A stretch of 64,000 bases of DNA from Casp-alpha2 sp036337015 (GCA_036337015.1 JAYZEZ010000007.1:558001-622000); one strand, 5' to 3'. Positions 54,305 to 63,839 are shown, counted from the stretch's first letter. Translations and numbers: made by a program. Notes: generated from the sequence alone by a model not told the origin.

Positions 54305-54565
54305 TCAAAGATTAGCTGTGCTGGTAGAATTAGTCTTAACAACAAATTGCCGTGAACAATAGGGGCACGTCACAGGTTCTAATGGTAATTCTTTTTTTGA
54401 AACCACTTTCAGATATACCATTGGATGACCTAAAGGCTGGCCTCCTCCATCACACCCAATAACACCTTCTTCAACTTCGATTATTTCTACTTGTGTCAAT
54501 TTTTTCACCTTAATACGTTGACCAGCTAGATCAACGAATGATACCGATTGCAGCCAGACAATCAA
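54305..54565 (-). CDS. zf-CHCC zinc-finger domain protein
   Basis: A small protein with the zinc-finger pattern CDGGGQPLGHPMVYL then CPYCSRQFV, giving Cys-His-Cys-Cys ligands. It is related to the mitochondrial complex I factor NDUFS6. Up to 86 residues are open from a TTG at 54565; a GTG at 54508 would give a 67-residue product, closer to the usual family size, but neither has a strong ribosome binding site. It lies directly upstream of polA. Confidence 0.85.
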   Translation of the reverse strand: MIVWLQSVSFVDLAGQRIKVKKLTQVEIIEVEEGVIGCDGGGQPLGHPMVYLKVVSKKELPLEPVTCPYCSRQFVVKTNSTSTANL

Positions 54566-54592
54566 TCACCTTACCTCGGAATTCATAACTAG

Positions 54593-55573
54593 ATGTTTAA
54601 AATGCCAAAAGCTCAAATCACAAAAGAACCAGATTTTGCAGTTGAAACAATAAACTTATGTAAAACTTACAATTTAAAAGATACTGGCCAATCAGTTGAA
54701 GCGCTGAAAAATATATCGTTGAAAATCCCGCGCGGATCTTTTTTTGGGCTTTTAGGTCCCAATGGAGCTGGAAAGTCAACTTTAATCAATATTTTAGCCG
54801 GACTAGCTATTAAGACAAGTGGTGAAGCACGTATTTGGGATTATGATATTGAAAGAGATATGAGAAGAGCACGGCTTTCTATAGGTGTGGTACCACAAGA
54901 ATTAAATTTAGACCCTTATTTTACACCACGAGAATGTCTCGAAGTTCAGGCGGGATTATATGGGGTCAAAAAAAATGATCGCCGTACTAAAGAAGTTCTA
55001 GACGCTGTCGGTCTTGCAGATAAAGCAGATGCTTATGCTAGATCATTATCGGGAGGCATGCGCCGACGTCTCTTAGTTGCTAAAGCGATGATTCATTCCC
55101 CACCGGTTTTAGTGCTTGATGAGCCATCTGCAGGTGTAGATGTGGATTTGCGTCGCCAATTATGGGATCGCGTAAAAGAAATGAATCGTCTAGGTGTTAC
55201 TGTACTATTAACTACTCACTATTTAGAGGAAGCCCAGACCCTATGCGATACTATAGCTATAATAAATCATGGAAAACTAATTGCTTGCGAACCGACCAAA
55301 GATATGGTCAGAAAATTAGATACCAAAGAAATGACTGTTACCATAGATCGTAAAATTAAAAGCCTGCCTGAAAGCCTTAAACGCTATAAGGTAAAAGTAC
55401 TTAATGGCCAAAAGTTAAAATTTTCCTTCCCTCCGTCTAGCATTAACTCTGGCGAAATACTTAAGGCTATTCAAGATATTGACCTAAACATAATAGATGT
55501 GACAACGCGTGAGACAGAGTTGGAGGATATTTTTCTCAAGTTGACCAGCTTGCCCACTTCAGAGAAGCTTTAA
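54593..55573 (+). CDS. ABC transporter ATP-binding protein (YadG-like)
   Basis: A 326-residue stand-alone ATPase with all motifs intact: Walker A LLGPNGAGKSTL, signature RSLSGGMRRRLLVAKA, Walker B VLVLDEPSAGVD and the H-loop in LTTHYLEEA. A C-terminal extension of about 85 residues follows. YadG-type ATPases pair with an ABC-2 permease, but none is encoded nearby, so the partner is elsewhere or the protein is orphaned. It shares a divergent region with the zinc-finger gene and precedes a lipoprotein hydrolase by 17 bp. Confidence 0.92.
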   Translation: MFKMPKAQITKEPDFAVETINLCKTYNLKDTGQSVEALKNISLKIPRGSFFGLLGPNGAGKSTLINILAGLAIKTSGEARIWDYDIERDMRRARLSIGVVPQELNLDPYFTPRECLEVQAGLYGVKKNDRRTKEVLDAVGLADKADAYARSLSGGMRRRLLVAKAMIHSPPVLVLDEPSAGVDVDLRRQLWDRVKEMNRLGVTVLLTTHYLEEAQTLCDTIAIINHGKLIACEPTKDMVRKLDTKEMTVTIDRKIKSLPESLKRYKVKVLNGQKLKFSFPPSSINSGEILKAIQDIDLNIIDVTTRETELEDIFLKLTSLPTSEKL

Positions 55574-55590
55574 GGACCTTCATCCTTAAA

Positions 55591-56613
55591 ATGTTTTTAA
55601 AAACTTTTATAATTAATCTTATAAAATCGCTCACAATAAATATCATATTAGTCTTAGGTGCATGTGCCCCAACCTTGAACTCCACTTACCCAGAAATTCA
55701 TTCACCTCAATTAAATGAAAGGGGGTATTTTACCTCCGATGGAAAAACACTCTCTGTAAAGTCCTGGGGGCCAAAAATTAATCATCCGAAAGCTATTATT
55801 ATTGCACTTCACGGATTTAATGATTACTCAAATTTTTTTAAATCTCCAGGATCCTTTTTTGCAAATCAAGCTATTTTATCATACGCCTATGATCAAAGGG
55901 GCTTTGGCTCGTCTAAATTTCCAGGAATCTGGCCAGGAACTAAATCAATGGTCAAAGATTTAAAAAACTTTATCACTCTGATCAAGAGTCGTCATCCTAA
56001 AATTCCCATTTACCTTCTTGGGGAAAGTATGGGTAGTGCTTTAATTATAATCGCTATTACAGAAGATCCGCCTATCAATGTTGATGGTGTTATATTATCA
56101 GCGCCCGCAGTGTGGGGTAGAACAACAATGCCGTGGTATCAAAGAATCGCATTGTGGATTGGAGCCCGTATAATTCCTAGCATTACTCTAACGGGTGAAG
56201 GTCTAAAATTAAAGCCCTCTGATAATTTAGAAATGCTACTAGCGCTTGGTCAAGACCCGTTAGTTATAAAAAAAACTCGTATTGATGCATTATACGGGCT
56301 GGTTAATCTTATGGATCAAGCTTTAGATAGGGCTAGTCAATTATCTGAACGCGCCTTAATACTTTATGGCGCAAAGGATGAAATCATACCCCTAGAACCG
56401 ACACGCTTAATGCTAAGCAAGCTTCAAAAGTTAGAAAAAAATCGCTTGCGGTTAGCTTTATATAAAGAAGGCTATCACATGCTTTTACGTGATCTAAAGG
56501 CTGAAATTCCATTAGGAGATATCCTGACCTGGATTAAACACAAAGACCGACCCTTTGAATCAGGCGCTGACAAAGATGCATACAATCGACTATCAAACTT
56601 AAATGATAAATAG
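55591..56613 (+). CDS. Lipoprotein alpha/beta hydrolase (monoacylglycerol lipase-like)
   Basis: A 340-residue hydrolase with an N-terminal lipoprotein signal (hydrophobic stretch ending in LVLGACAP, lipobox LGAC), so it is probably anchored in a membrane facing the periplasm. The nucleophile elbow LLGESMGSALIII contains the catalytic serine, with an acidic residue in YGAKDEIIP and a histidine in GYHMLLRDL. It resembles lysophospholipase/monoacylglycerol lipases. Its position 17 bp after the ABC ATPase suggests co-transcription. Confidence 0.88.
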   Translation: MFLKTFIINLIKSLTINIILVLGACAPTLNSTYPEIHSPQLNERGYFTSDGKTLSVKSWGPKINHPKAIIIALHGFNDYSNFFKSPGSFFANQAILSYAYDQRGFGSSKFPGIWPGTKSMVKDLKNFITLIKSRHPKIPIYLLGESMGSALIIIAITEDPPINVDGVILSAPAVWGRTTMPWYQRIALWIGARIIPSITLTGEGLKLKPSDNLEMLLALGQDPLVIKKTRIDALYGLVNLMDQALDRASQLSERALILYGAKDEIIPLEPTRLMLSKLQKLEKNRLRLALYKEGYHMLLRDLKAEIPLGDILTWIKHKDRPFESGADKDAYNRLSNLNDK

Positions 56614-56682
56614 CAATAAATTACTGTAATAAATTAATTGCACTCTCTAAAAGCTAATGCGGCAAAACAAAAAGATATGCAC

Positions 56683-58572
56683 CTATTGTCCTGGTTCGGT
56701 AAAACTGGTTTTTATAGTGCGCATTACTGGATATAAGAAGTAGGTAATCAATCGACGCTTACCTGCACGAATATCCCCATTCAAGAGCATCCCTGGAACT
56801 AACGAAAAGTTTCCTGGAAGGTCTCTTAGCTCATTTGATGCCATTGTGGATCTCGCGCGATAAAAAGTGCCCTTTGAACCATCAAGTCCTGTATCGACCG
56901 TATCTTTTGAAATAAATGAAATCTCTCCTAAAATCTCCCCATGCTTCTGATACGGCAAAGCATCAAGCTTAACTGAAACCTTTGCCCCAAGCATAAGATT
57001 TCCTATGTTTTTAGGGTCAATGTCGAGTTCTACAGTCAAAGGAACATCTGAAGGAACTAGAGACATGATCGTATCTCCTTCCCTGACAAGGGCGCCAACG
57101 AAAAGGTTTTGCATATCCATAATTACGCCATCGGCGGGAGCAAGAATTTTAACGTTCTCTTTGCGCCGACGAAGCTTGACCAGATCTTCTTTCATAGAGT
57201 CTCTTTCATTTGAAGACTGAGATAGCTCAATACCAATTTTAGAAAACCAACCACTAACAAAATTCTGCTTATCGGCACGCAAAGATTCAAGTTCACTCTT
57301 AAGATTTCTGACAGAGCTATTTAACTTACTGTATTCACGTTGAACAGATAAACGAGTGTTTTTCGCCTGTAGCATATTTAAGCGAGATCCAACATTCCTT
57401 TTAAAAAGATCTCTACGTGCGTTTTCTATATCCTTTTGAATTTTAAGCTGTTCTTTTGCCAGCCCAATATCCATTGAAGTCGATGTTAATTTTAACTCAA
57501 GACTTTTCATATCAAGATTAAAGGATGCAATTTTTGAGGTGTATTCTTTTTGGCGATTTATAAAAACCTTTTCCTGAAGTTGATCTCTAATGGTTTTGGG
57601 ATCAAAACCTTTTACTGTATCCATCTCCGCTTCAAGTCTACGGATTTTGGCCTCTAAAAGCCTAAATTCCATTTCTGACCGCTTTAGGTCCGCTTCAGCA
57701 TAGGTTTCATCAAGGGTCACTATTACATCACCCTTTTTAACTCTTTGTCCAATTGAAACCTCAATGCTTTCTACAACAGAATTATCTGTAGCTTGCACCT
57801 CAATAGTGGGTACAGTGGTCGATAATCGACCACGGGCGGAAAGCGTTGTATCAATCACAGAAAAAGATGCCCAAGCTACGAAAGAGCCTAAAAGAAATAT
57901 GATTGTAAGAACGGTGTTTCTTACTATCGGAGGCAAACTACTTTTTTCCGTTGCCACACTTGCTGACTGGTATTCATCAATAATATGTTCCGCATCAGAC
58001 AATTCTGATGATTCAAAAATATTACTAAAACGCCTCCATATTGATCGAAGGGTGTTGGGAATATCTAAACGTCCATTTTCATGACGCTGTAAAATTTTAT
58101 TACTATCTAAAGTTTCTTCTATATCTAAAGAATTATCATCTTTAATTTCTTCTTCTTTTTTATCAAAAACACTACCTTCGATATTTTTATTGGTAGTACG
58201 CGCATAATTAGCTAGCCGGTACATCATATTCATTGCAACATCGGGTGACTTTTTTATGTGAGCCATAAAAGCAGTCTCATCAATTTCCCGAACGATGATA
58301 TCTGTTACAGCTCTAGCAGAAGCAGAGCGCACAGATTTATCAATGAGAGCCATTTCACCAAAAAGGGTGTTTTCTTTAATGTCTACAAGCTTAATAATTT
58401 CCCCTTGAGAAATCTTACATATCTCTGCTTCACCAGAAAGAAGCACATAAGCAAATTCACCTACATCACCTTCTTCAAATACAAATTCTCCAGCAGCGAA
58501 ACTGCGTTCATTCTGACCGTGACCGCTTTTTTTTGCATTATTTGGATTATTCTGGTTTTCACCCTGTGTCAT
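56683..58572 (-). CDS. Cyclic-nucleotide-binding domain fused to HlyD-type secretion adaptor
   Basis: A 629-residue two-part protein. Residues of about 22-125 form a CRP-like cyclic-nucleotide-binding domain whose phosphate-binding cassette is nearly canonical, FGEMALIDKSVRSA (71-84, with R82). After an acidic linker comes one membrane helix (about 217-240), then a HlyD/membrane-fusion region: a lipoyl-like half, a long coiled coil (about 280-470) and a second beta-rich half. The sensor is cytoplasmic and the adaptor periplasmic, so cyclic nucleotides could gate export. It starts five bases after the ABC transporter gene. The fusion is unusual. Confidence 0.88.
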   Translation of the reverse strand: MTQGENQNNPNNAKKSGHGQNERSFAAGEFVFEEGDVGEFAYVLLSGEAEICKISQGEIIKLVDIKENTLFGEMALIDKSVRSASARAVTDIIVREIDETAFMAHIKKSPDVAMNMMYRLANYARTTNKNIEGSVFDKKEEEIKDDNSLDIEETLDSNKILQRHENGRLDIPNTLRSIWRRFSNIFESSELSDAEHIIDEYQSASVATEKSSLPPIVRNTVLTIIFLLGSFVAWASFSVIDTTLSARGRLSTTVPTIEVQATDNSVVESIEVSIGQRVKKGDVIVTLDETYAEADLKRSEMEFRLLEAKIRRLEAEMDTVKGFDPKTIRDQLQEKVFINRQKEYTSKIASFNLDMKSLELKLTSTSMDIGLAKEQLKIQKDIENARRDLFKRNVGSRLNMLQAKNTRLSVQREYSKLNSSVRNLKSELESLRADKQNFVSGWFSKIGIELSQSSNERDSMKEDLVKLRRRKENVKILAPADGVIMDMQNLFVGALVREGDTIMSLVPSDVPLTVELDIDPKNIGNLMLGAKVSVKLDALPYQKHGEILGEISFISKDTVDTGLDGSKGTFYRARSTMASNELRDLPGNFSLVPGMLLNGDIRAGKRRLITYFLYPVMRTIKTSFTEPGQ

Positions 58573-58577
58573 ACCAA

Positions 58578-60743
58578 TTAAGCAACCTGTTCTTTAGGTG
58601 AAGTTGAGAGCTTGGGATCAACTAGAGCTCTTTCCATTTGATAAAGCCTTTGGTAAAGGCCCTCTTGAGCTACTAATTCATCATGGGCTCCAGATTGAAC
58701 AACTTTACCTTTATCCATAACTAGTATGAGGTCGGAATTTGCAACTTTGGAAACATAATTAGAAATTAGGATTAAGGTTCTTCCGCGATTAATGTCATCC
58801 ATCCTCTCCCTAAGTGCAAGCTCACTTTCCATATCAAAGCCAGCAACTGCATCATCTAAAATAAGAATTTTTGGATTACGAATTAATGCCCTTGCTATAG
58901 CAATTTTTTGGCGGATAACCTCGGTAATATTTAAACCACCTTCCTCAAGAAGAGTTTCATATCCGTCAGACATTTGTTCCACATCCTCATGTAAGCCAAC
59001 CATTTTAGAGGCCCATAAAACTCTCGCCATTGCAGCGTTTGGAGATGGTTTTAAAATATTTTCCCGTATTGTTGCTTTAAAAAAACTCGAGTCTTGGCTT
59101 ACCGCAGCTACATTTATCCTTAGATGGCCCAAATCTAATGAACGTATGTCTTGATCATCAATAGTAATAGTGCCTTCATCTGCCTTAAGTAATCCTTGAA
59201 TATGACGTGCTAAGGTGCTTTGCCCAGAACCTGATTGACCAACAATACCAACTCTTTGTCGAGCCTGAATCTTAAAAGAAACTCTATCTAAAGCTAATGG
59301 CCCATCTTCATATTTAAAACTCACATCTTTAAACTCTATACTGCCAAATATATCTGTAACCAAGCCTCTGCGAACGCTTTCTCCGCGAGAGTTCATAACA
59401 GGGCTTAAGGAATCGACAGCATTTTTTACTTTTTCAAAATCTCCAGCTAAGCCAGCAAGTTGAACAAGTGGGCCAGTGACTTTACCGGCCATCATATTTA
59501 CGCCAATTAAGACACCGGCGCTTAAATCACCTGAAAAAACCAATAAACAACCTATAGAAATTACAGCAACAGTCATAAGTTGTTGTAAAGTTGCACTTAT
59601 TTGAGAAGTTATAGCATTTAATTTACCAAGCTCTAGGTTCGCCACAACATGGCCAGCAATCGCTCCTTCCCATGCTTGTTTTTGACCTGGTTCCAAAGCA
59701 AGAGACTTAATGGTTTCAATGCCAGCTAACGAACTCGTTAAAACTGATTGTTTGTTGCCCTCCGCTTGTGACGCATTGATCATTTTAGACTTTGTTACTT
59801 TTGCTCCAACATAATTATTAAGTGAGATCAGGGTGGCAAATGTAAATACAATTGCGCATAACAAGGGGCTGTATAAAATTAATATAGGTATAAAAACCAA
59901 CAAAGACGTGGAATCGAGAATGACAGCAAAAAACCTTCCGGTTAATACCTGGCGCAGCGTGTTGGTCTGCTGGACGGTGCTTGCCACTGTCGAAACAGGT
60001 TGTTGCTTGAAGAAACTGAGTGGCAAGTTGAGTAGTTTATTAAAAACATCTGAACTTAAACGTACATCAACTTTACTCGTGGCAAACAAAATAATATATT
60101 GTCTCAAAGCTGATAAAATACCATTAAAAACATAAGCTATGATAACACCTGCCGCAATTACCGCCAGCGTTGAAGTGGATTGATAATTTACAACCTTATC
60201 TAGCACAATCATAATAAAAATAGCTGGTAAAACTGCAAATGCATGAAGCACAAATGCAATAAATACAAGCTGCCCTAATAAGGCTTTTTGTTTTAAAAAT
60301 CGAGCAGTAATCCAACCAAAAGAAAATGGTTGGTCTTCATCCATAAGACGATATTCTCTTTTTAAAAGAACAAGCGAACCGTTCCACTGTGCTAAAAAGC
60401 TTTCCTTATTTACGATCTCAACCTCAGGCTTTGTAGCTAGGGTATTGATAACCAGTACGTGTTCGTCAACTTCATCAGTAGCTGGTCGATATCCAGTAAC
60501 AATTACACATTGTCCACTTTTTAAACGCGCAATTATTGGAAAGGCTTCATTTAGCTGGGTAAGTTCCTGCCACTCTATTGTGATTTTTTGTGCTTTAAGG
60601 TCATTTTCACTAGCGATTTTTACCAATAGGTCATCGCTTGCTTCTTCTTCTCCAATACCATAGTCGTGCTGAAGAAGTTCCTCGCTTAACTCTTTACCAT
60701 GCTGTCTAGCAGTTAAAACTAAGCTTTTAATAGCAGATTGCAT
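58578..60743 (-). CDS. Type I secretion ABC transporter with degenerate nucleotide-binding domain
   Basis: A 721-residue half transporter: an N-terminal C39-like domain lacking the catalytic cysteine, a membrane region with about six helices (about 150-430) and a C-terminal ATPase-like domain. Every key motif is altered. Walker A reads GQSGSGQST, with Q508 for the lysine; the signature is ITEVI in place of LSGGQ; Walker B is ILILDDAVAGFD, with Asp for the catalytic Glu; and the H-loop histidine is Asn in LISNYVSKV. MsbA in this window keeps them all. The start ATG at 60743 has an AAGG upstream; a TTG at 60797 is possible. It pairs with the cNBD-HlyD gene. Confidence 0.9.
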   Translation of the reverse strand: MQSAIKSLVLTARQHGKELSEELLQHDYGIGEEEASDDLLVKIASENDLKAQKITIEWQELTQLNEAFPIIARLKSGQCVIVTGYRPATDEVDEHVLVINTLATKPEVEIVNKESFLAQWNGSLVLLKREYRLMDEDQPFSFGWITARFLKQKALLGQLVFIAFVLHAFAVLPAIFIMIVLDKVVNYQSTSTLAVIAAGVIIAYVFNGILSALRQYIILFATSKVDVRLSSDVFNKLLNLPLSFFKQQPVSTVASTVQQTNTLRQVLTGRFFAVILDSTSLLVFIPILILYSPLLCAIVFTFATLISLNNYVGAKVTKSKMINASQAEGNKQSVLTSSLAGIETIKSLALEPGQKQAWEGAIAGHVVANLELGKLNAITSQISATLQQLMTVAVISIGCLLVFSGDLSAGVLIGVNMMAGKVTGPLVQLAGLAGDFEKVKNAVDSLSPVMNSRGESVRRGLVTDIFGSIEFKDVSFKYEDGPLALDRVSFKIQARQRVGIVGQSGSGQSTLARHIQGLLKADEGTITIDDQDIRSLDLGHLRINVAAVSQDSSFFKATIRENILKPSPNAAMARVLWASKMVGLHEDVEQMSDGYETLLEEGGLNITEVIRQKIAIARALIRNPKILILDDAVAGFDMESELALRERMDDINRGRTLILISNYVSKVANSDLILVMDKGKVVQSGAHDELVAQEGLYQRLYQMERALVDPKLSTSPKEQVA

Positions 60744-60927
60744 TTTCCCAGTACCTTGTTTAGAGGCTAATGTTGCTGCAAAAAACAAAAAAAACAATAT
60801 TTTAAAAAAATAAGAAGTCTTTTTAAAGCTAATTTATCCAAATAAAGCAAGCAACTGCATATAAAAAAGATAAATCGATCTTAATAATCTAAAGCATTTA
60901 AGTATCTTGTTGATATTTTTATAAAAA

Positions 60928-61296
60928 TTATTGGACTAATCTACCCAAATCTTTACCACCTAAAATATGAACATGTAAATGTGGAACTTCTTGGCGGGCA
61001 TCCTTACCTGTATTAGCAAGAATCCTATAACCCTCCTCGACAGAAACATGCTCCCGAGCAACCGTTCCTATCGCACGAATAAAACCTGTTATTTCTTTTG
61101 CAGAAGCATTAGTAGAAAAATCGTCCATAGACATATAAGGCCCTTTAGGGACGACTAAAATATGAATGGGTGATTGGGGATTAATGTCTCTAAAGGCCAT
61201 TGCAGTATCATCTTCAAAAACCTTATCACATGGAATTTCACCTCGTATTATTTTTGCAAATACATTGTTTTGATCATACGTCATTTGGAATTTCAC
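60928..61296 (-). CDS. HIT family protein (HinT-like nucleotide hydrolase)
   Basis: A 122-residue histidine-triad protein. The motif HLHVHILGG supplies HxHxH, and the N-terminal NNVFAKIIRGEIPCDKVFED is typical of HinT, which hydrolyses AMP-lysine-type phosphoramidates. A GTG at 61296 overlaps the hisE stop (GTGA), pointing to translational coupling; an ATG at 61284 is an alternative. Its place at the end of the his cluster is common in alphaproteobacteria. Confidence 0.94.
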   Translation of the reverse strand: MKFQMTYDQNNVFAKIIRGEIPCDKVFEDDTAMAFRDINPQSPIHILVVPKGPYMSMDDFSTNASAKEITGFIRAIGTVAREHVSVEEGYRILANTGKDARQEVPHLHVHILGGKDLGRLVQ

Positions 61297-61634
61297 TTTT
61301 CACTTTTCAAAGCAGATTTTTCTCTAATACCGGAAGCCCTCGAGCGTCCTTCTAACTCGTTAAAAATTGCATCAAGTGAAATATCTTTCTCAACCCACAA
61401 GACCATCAAATGAAAGATAAGATCTGCACTTTCTGAAATAACTTGCGCAGGCGTTTCGTTCAAGGCTGCTACTATTACTTCTGTTGATTCTTCTCCAATT
61501 TTTTGAGTTATATGAGCCACACCTTTTTCAAACAATTGAGCAGTATAAGATTTATTTATATTACCATTCCTACGACTTTTAATTGTTTTATATAATTCCT
61601 TCATAAATTCTGGCGTTGTTGGTACATTATTCAT
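61293..61634 (-). CDS. hisE: Phosphoribosyl-ATP diphosphatase
   Basis: The second enzyme of histidine synthesis (113 residues), cleaving phosphoribosyl-ATP to phosphoribosyl-AMP. The MazG-like helical fold shows KIGEESTEVIVAAL and SADLIFHLMVLW, containing the metal-binding acidic residues. It is encoded separately from hisI, as is usual in alphaproteobacteria, and follows hisF by about 30 bp. Confidence 0.96.
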   Translation of the reverse strand: MNNVPTTPEFMKELYKTIKSRRNGNINKSYTAQLFEKGVAHITQKIGEESTEVIVAALNETPAQVISESADLIFHLMVLWVEKDISLDAIFNELEGRSRASGIREKSALKSEK

Positions 61635-61663
61635 AAAATTACTCTTTCACTATGGATTAGCGA

Positions 61664-62416
61664 CTATCGAACTAATAGTCCCGCGGCTTTCATATATGCT
61701 TTAGCTTCTGAAATAGTATAGAGACCAAAATGAAAGATTGAGGCCGCTAAAACAGCTGATGCATGACCTTCCCTAATACCTTCGACTAAATCATCCAAAG
61801 AACCAACTCCTCCTGATGCTATTACAGGCACATGAACTGCATCGGATACATTACGAGTTAAACCAATATTAAATCCCTTTTTCGTGCCATCGCGGTCCAT
61901 AGAAGTAAGCAAAATTTCTCCGGCACCTAATTCTACCATATGTTTTGTCCATTCTATAGCATCTAGACCTGTAGAAACCCGACCACCATGAGTAAAGATT
62001 TCATAGGTATTGGGGCCTGTTGATTTGGCGTCTATAGAAACAACTATACATTGACTACCAAATTTTTCAGCGGCCTTAGCAACAAACTCTGGATTTTCTA
62101 CAGATGCCGTATTGATTGACACCTTATCAGCGCCTGCTAAAAGTAATTTTCGAATGTCCTCTAAATTTCTAACACCGCCACCAACAGTAAGTGGCATAAA
62201 GCATTTTTCAGCTGTTTTTTTCACCACCTCAAAGATCGTCTCACGATTTTGTGAGCTAGCTGTGATATCGAGAAAACACAACTCATCAGCACCTTCCGTA
62301 TCATAAATCTTAGCTTGTTCAACTGGGTCCCCAGCATCTATAAGATCGACAAAATTGACTCCCTTAACAACACGACCCGCATCAACATCAAGACAAGGTA
62401 TAATTCTAGCTTTTAA
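61664..62416 (-). CDS. hisF: Imidazole glycerol phosphate synthase, cyclase subunit
   Basis: A TIM-barrel cyclase (250 residues) that with HisH makes imidazole glycerol phosphate and AICAR. The catalytic aspartate pair lies in IIPCLDVDAGRVVKG and the mid-barrel ILLTSMDRDGTKKGF; ammonia reaches it from HisH through the barrel. The ATG at 62416 has AAAGG six bases upstream and is preferred over the TTG six codons earlier. Confidence 0.97.
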   Translation of the reverse strand, partial: LKARIIPCLDVDAGRVVKGVNFVDLIDAGDPVEQAKIYDTEGADELCFLDITASSQNRETIFEVVKKTAEKCFMPLTVGGGVRNLEDIRKLLLAGADKVSINTASVENPEFVAKAAEKFGSQCIVVSIDAKSTGPNTYEIFTHGGRVSTGLDAIEWTKHMVELGAGEILLTSMDRDGTKKGFNIGLTRNVSDAVHVPVIASGGVGSLDDLVEGIREGHASAVLAASIFHFGLYTISEAKAYMKAAGLLVR

Positions 62417-62434
62417 CATTGCGAGCCTTTTCAA

Positions 62435-63160
62435 TTATACAGCAAGAAGCTTAACTGCATGGCTTAAATCAATTTTGCCGTCGTATAATGCTCTACCGCT
62501 TATCACCCCTTCTAAAAGACCATTACCAGCTTTCTTCAACAAGCTTAAATCTTCCATAGACGCAACACCGCCAGATGCAATTACAGGAACTGAAATAGCG
62601 TTAGCTAATTTTAAAGTAGAATCAATGTTTGGTCCGTTCATTGCACCGTCTCGTTCAATATCTGTGTAAATAATAGCCGCTACTCCACAATCATTAAATT
62701 TTTTTCCTAAGTCAATTGCAGTTATTTCTGACTCTTCAGTCCAACCTTCTACAGCTACCAATCCATTTTTAGCATCTATCCCAACGACGATTTGGCCCGG
62801 ATGATATTTACAGGCTTGTTTAACAAGTTTAGGATTTTTGAGGGCTGCTGTTCCAAGTATTACTCTGCGCACCCCTCTATCTAACCAAAAATTTATCGTT
62901 TCGATATCCCTAATACCGCCACCAAGTTGTATTGGAATTTTAATTTCATCAATAATTTTTTGAACAGCTTCAGCGTTTAATGGTTTCCCTAAAATTGCAC
63001 CGTTTAAATCCACTACATGTATCCATTGAGCGCCATCATCAGCAAAAATTTTGGCTTGATTTACAGGGTCGTCATTAAACACAGTTACTTTTTTCATGTC
63101 TCCATGGACTAAACGAACACATTGTCCTTCTTTTAAATCTATGGCTGGAAAAAAAATCAT
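62435..63160 (-). CDS. hisA: ProFAR isomerase
   Basis: A 241-residue TIM-barrel isomerase acting before HisF/HisH. The catalytic aspartates are in FPAIDLKEGQCVRLVHGD and IIYTDIERDGAMNGPN, and QLGGGIRDIETI is the phosphate-binding loop. It lies between hisH and hisF on the same strand. Confidence 0.97.
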   Translation of the reverse strand: MIFFPAIDLKEGQCVRLVHGDMKKVTVFNDDPVNQAKIFADDGAQWIHVVDLNGAILGKPLNAEAVQKIIDEIKIPIQLGGGIRDIETINFWLDRGVRRVILGTAALKNPKLVKQACKYHPGQIVVGIDAKNGLVAVEGWTEESEITAIDLGKKFNDCGVAAIIYTDIERDGAMNGPNIDSTLKLANAISVPVIASGGVASMEDLSLLKKAGNGLLEGVISGRALYDGKIDLSHAVKLLAV

Positions 63161-63191
63161 TTAAAGTTTCTTTAAACCTACTTGTTACTAT

Positions 63192-63830
63192 TTATAATTT
63201 AATAAAATTTGAAATTAGCCTCAGCCCTTCTACTTGACTTTTTTCGGGATGGAACTGAGTGCCAATAATGTTTTCCCTTCCAATTATCGCGACAACAGGC
63301 CCCCCATATTCAACAGTAGCAATTATATCGGAAGCATTATCTGGTTTAAAAACATAAGAATGCACAAAATAAAAATGTATGTCTTTTTTAATATCTTTAA
63401 GTATTGGATGATTGGATTCACAAATTGATACGTTATTCCACCCCATATGTGGTATTTTTAAGATATCATTCTCAGGAGATAAATTAACAACTTCTCCAGG
63501 AATCCAATTTAACCCTTTAGTTAAATTATGTTCTCGGCCTATTGTTGCTAATAGTTGCATCCCAACACATATTCCAAGAAATGGCTTCTTTTGTACTCTC
63601 ACATTTTCTTCAAGAGCATCTTCCATACCAACCAGATTGGCAAGAGCACGGCGGCATTCAGCAAATGCGCCTACACCTGGAAGCACTATATGAGAAGCAT
63701 TCTTTAACTCTAAGGGGTCATTTGTAACAACAACCTTTTTACTTGATCTTGCTTCAATCAGTGCATACTCAAAAGCTTTCCTTGCGGATAGCAAATTTCC
63801 TGATCCGTAATCAATGATAGCAATTGTCAT
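63192..63830 (-). CDS. hisH: Imidazole glycerol phosphate synthase, glutaminase subunit
   Basis: A class I glutamine amidotransferase of 212 residues providing ammonia to HisF. The triad is complete: C88 in LGICVGMQLL, and H194 and E196 in TQFHPEKSQ. The N-terminus IAIIDYGSGNLLSA is typical. It follows the partial DUF2628 gene by nine bases. Confidence 0.97.
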   Translation of the reverse strand: MTIAIIDYGSGNLLSARKAFEYALIEARSSKKVVVTNDPLELKNASHIVLPGVGAFAECRRALANLVGMEDALEENVRVQKKPFLGICVGMQLLATIGREHNLTKGLNWIPGEVVNLSPENDILKIPHMGWNNVSICESNHPILKDIKKDIHFYFVHSYVFKPDNASDIIATVEYGGPVVAIIGRENIIGTQFHPEKSQVEGLRLISNFIKL

Positions 63831-63839
63831 TAGAATAAT

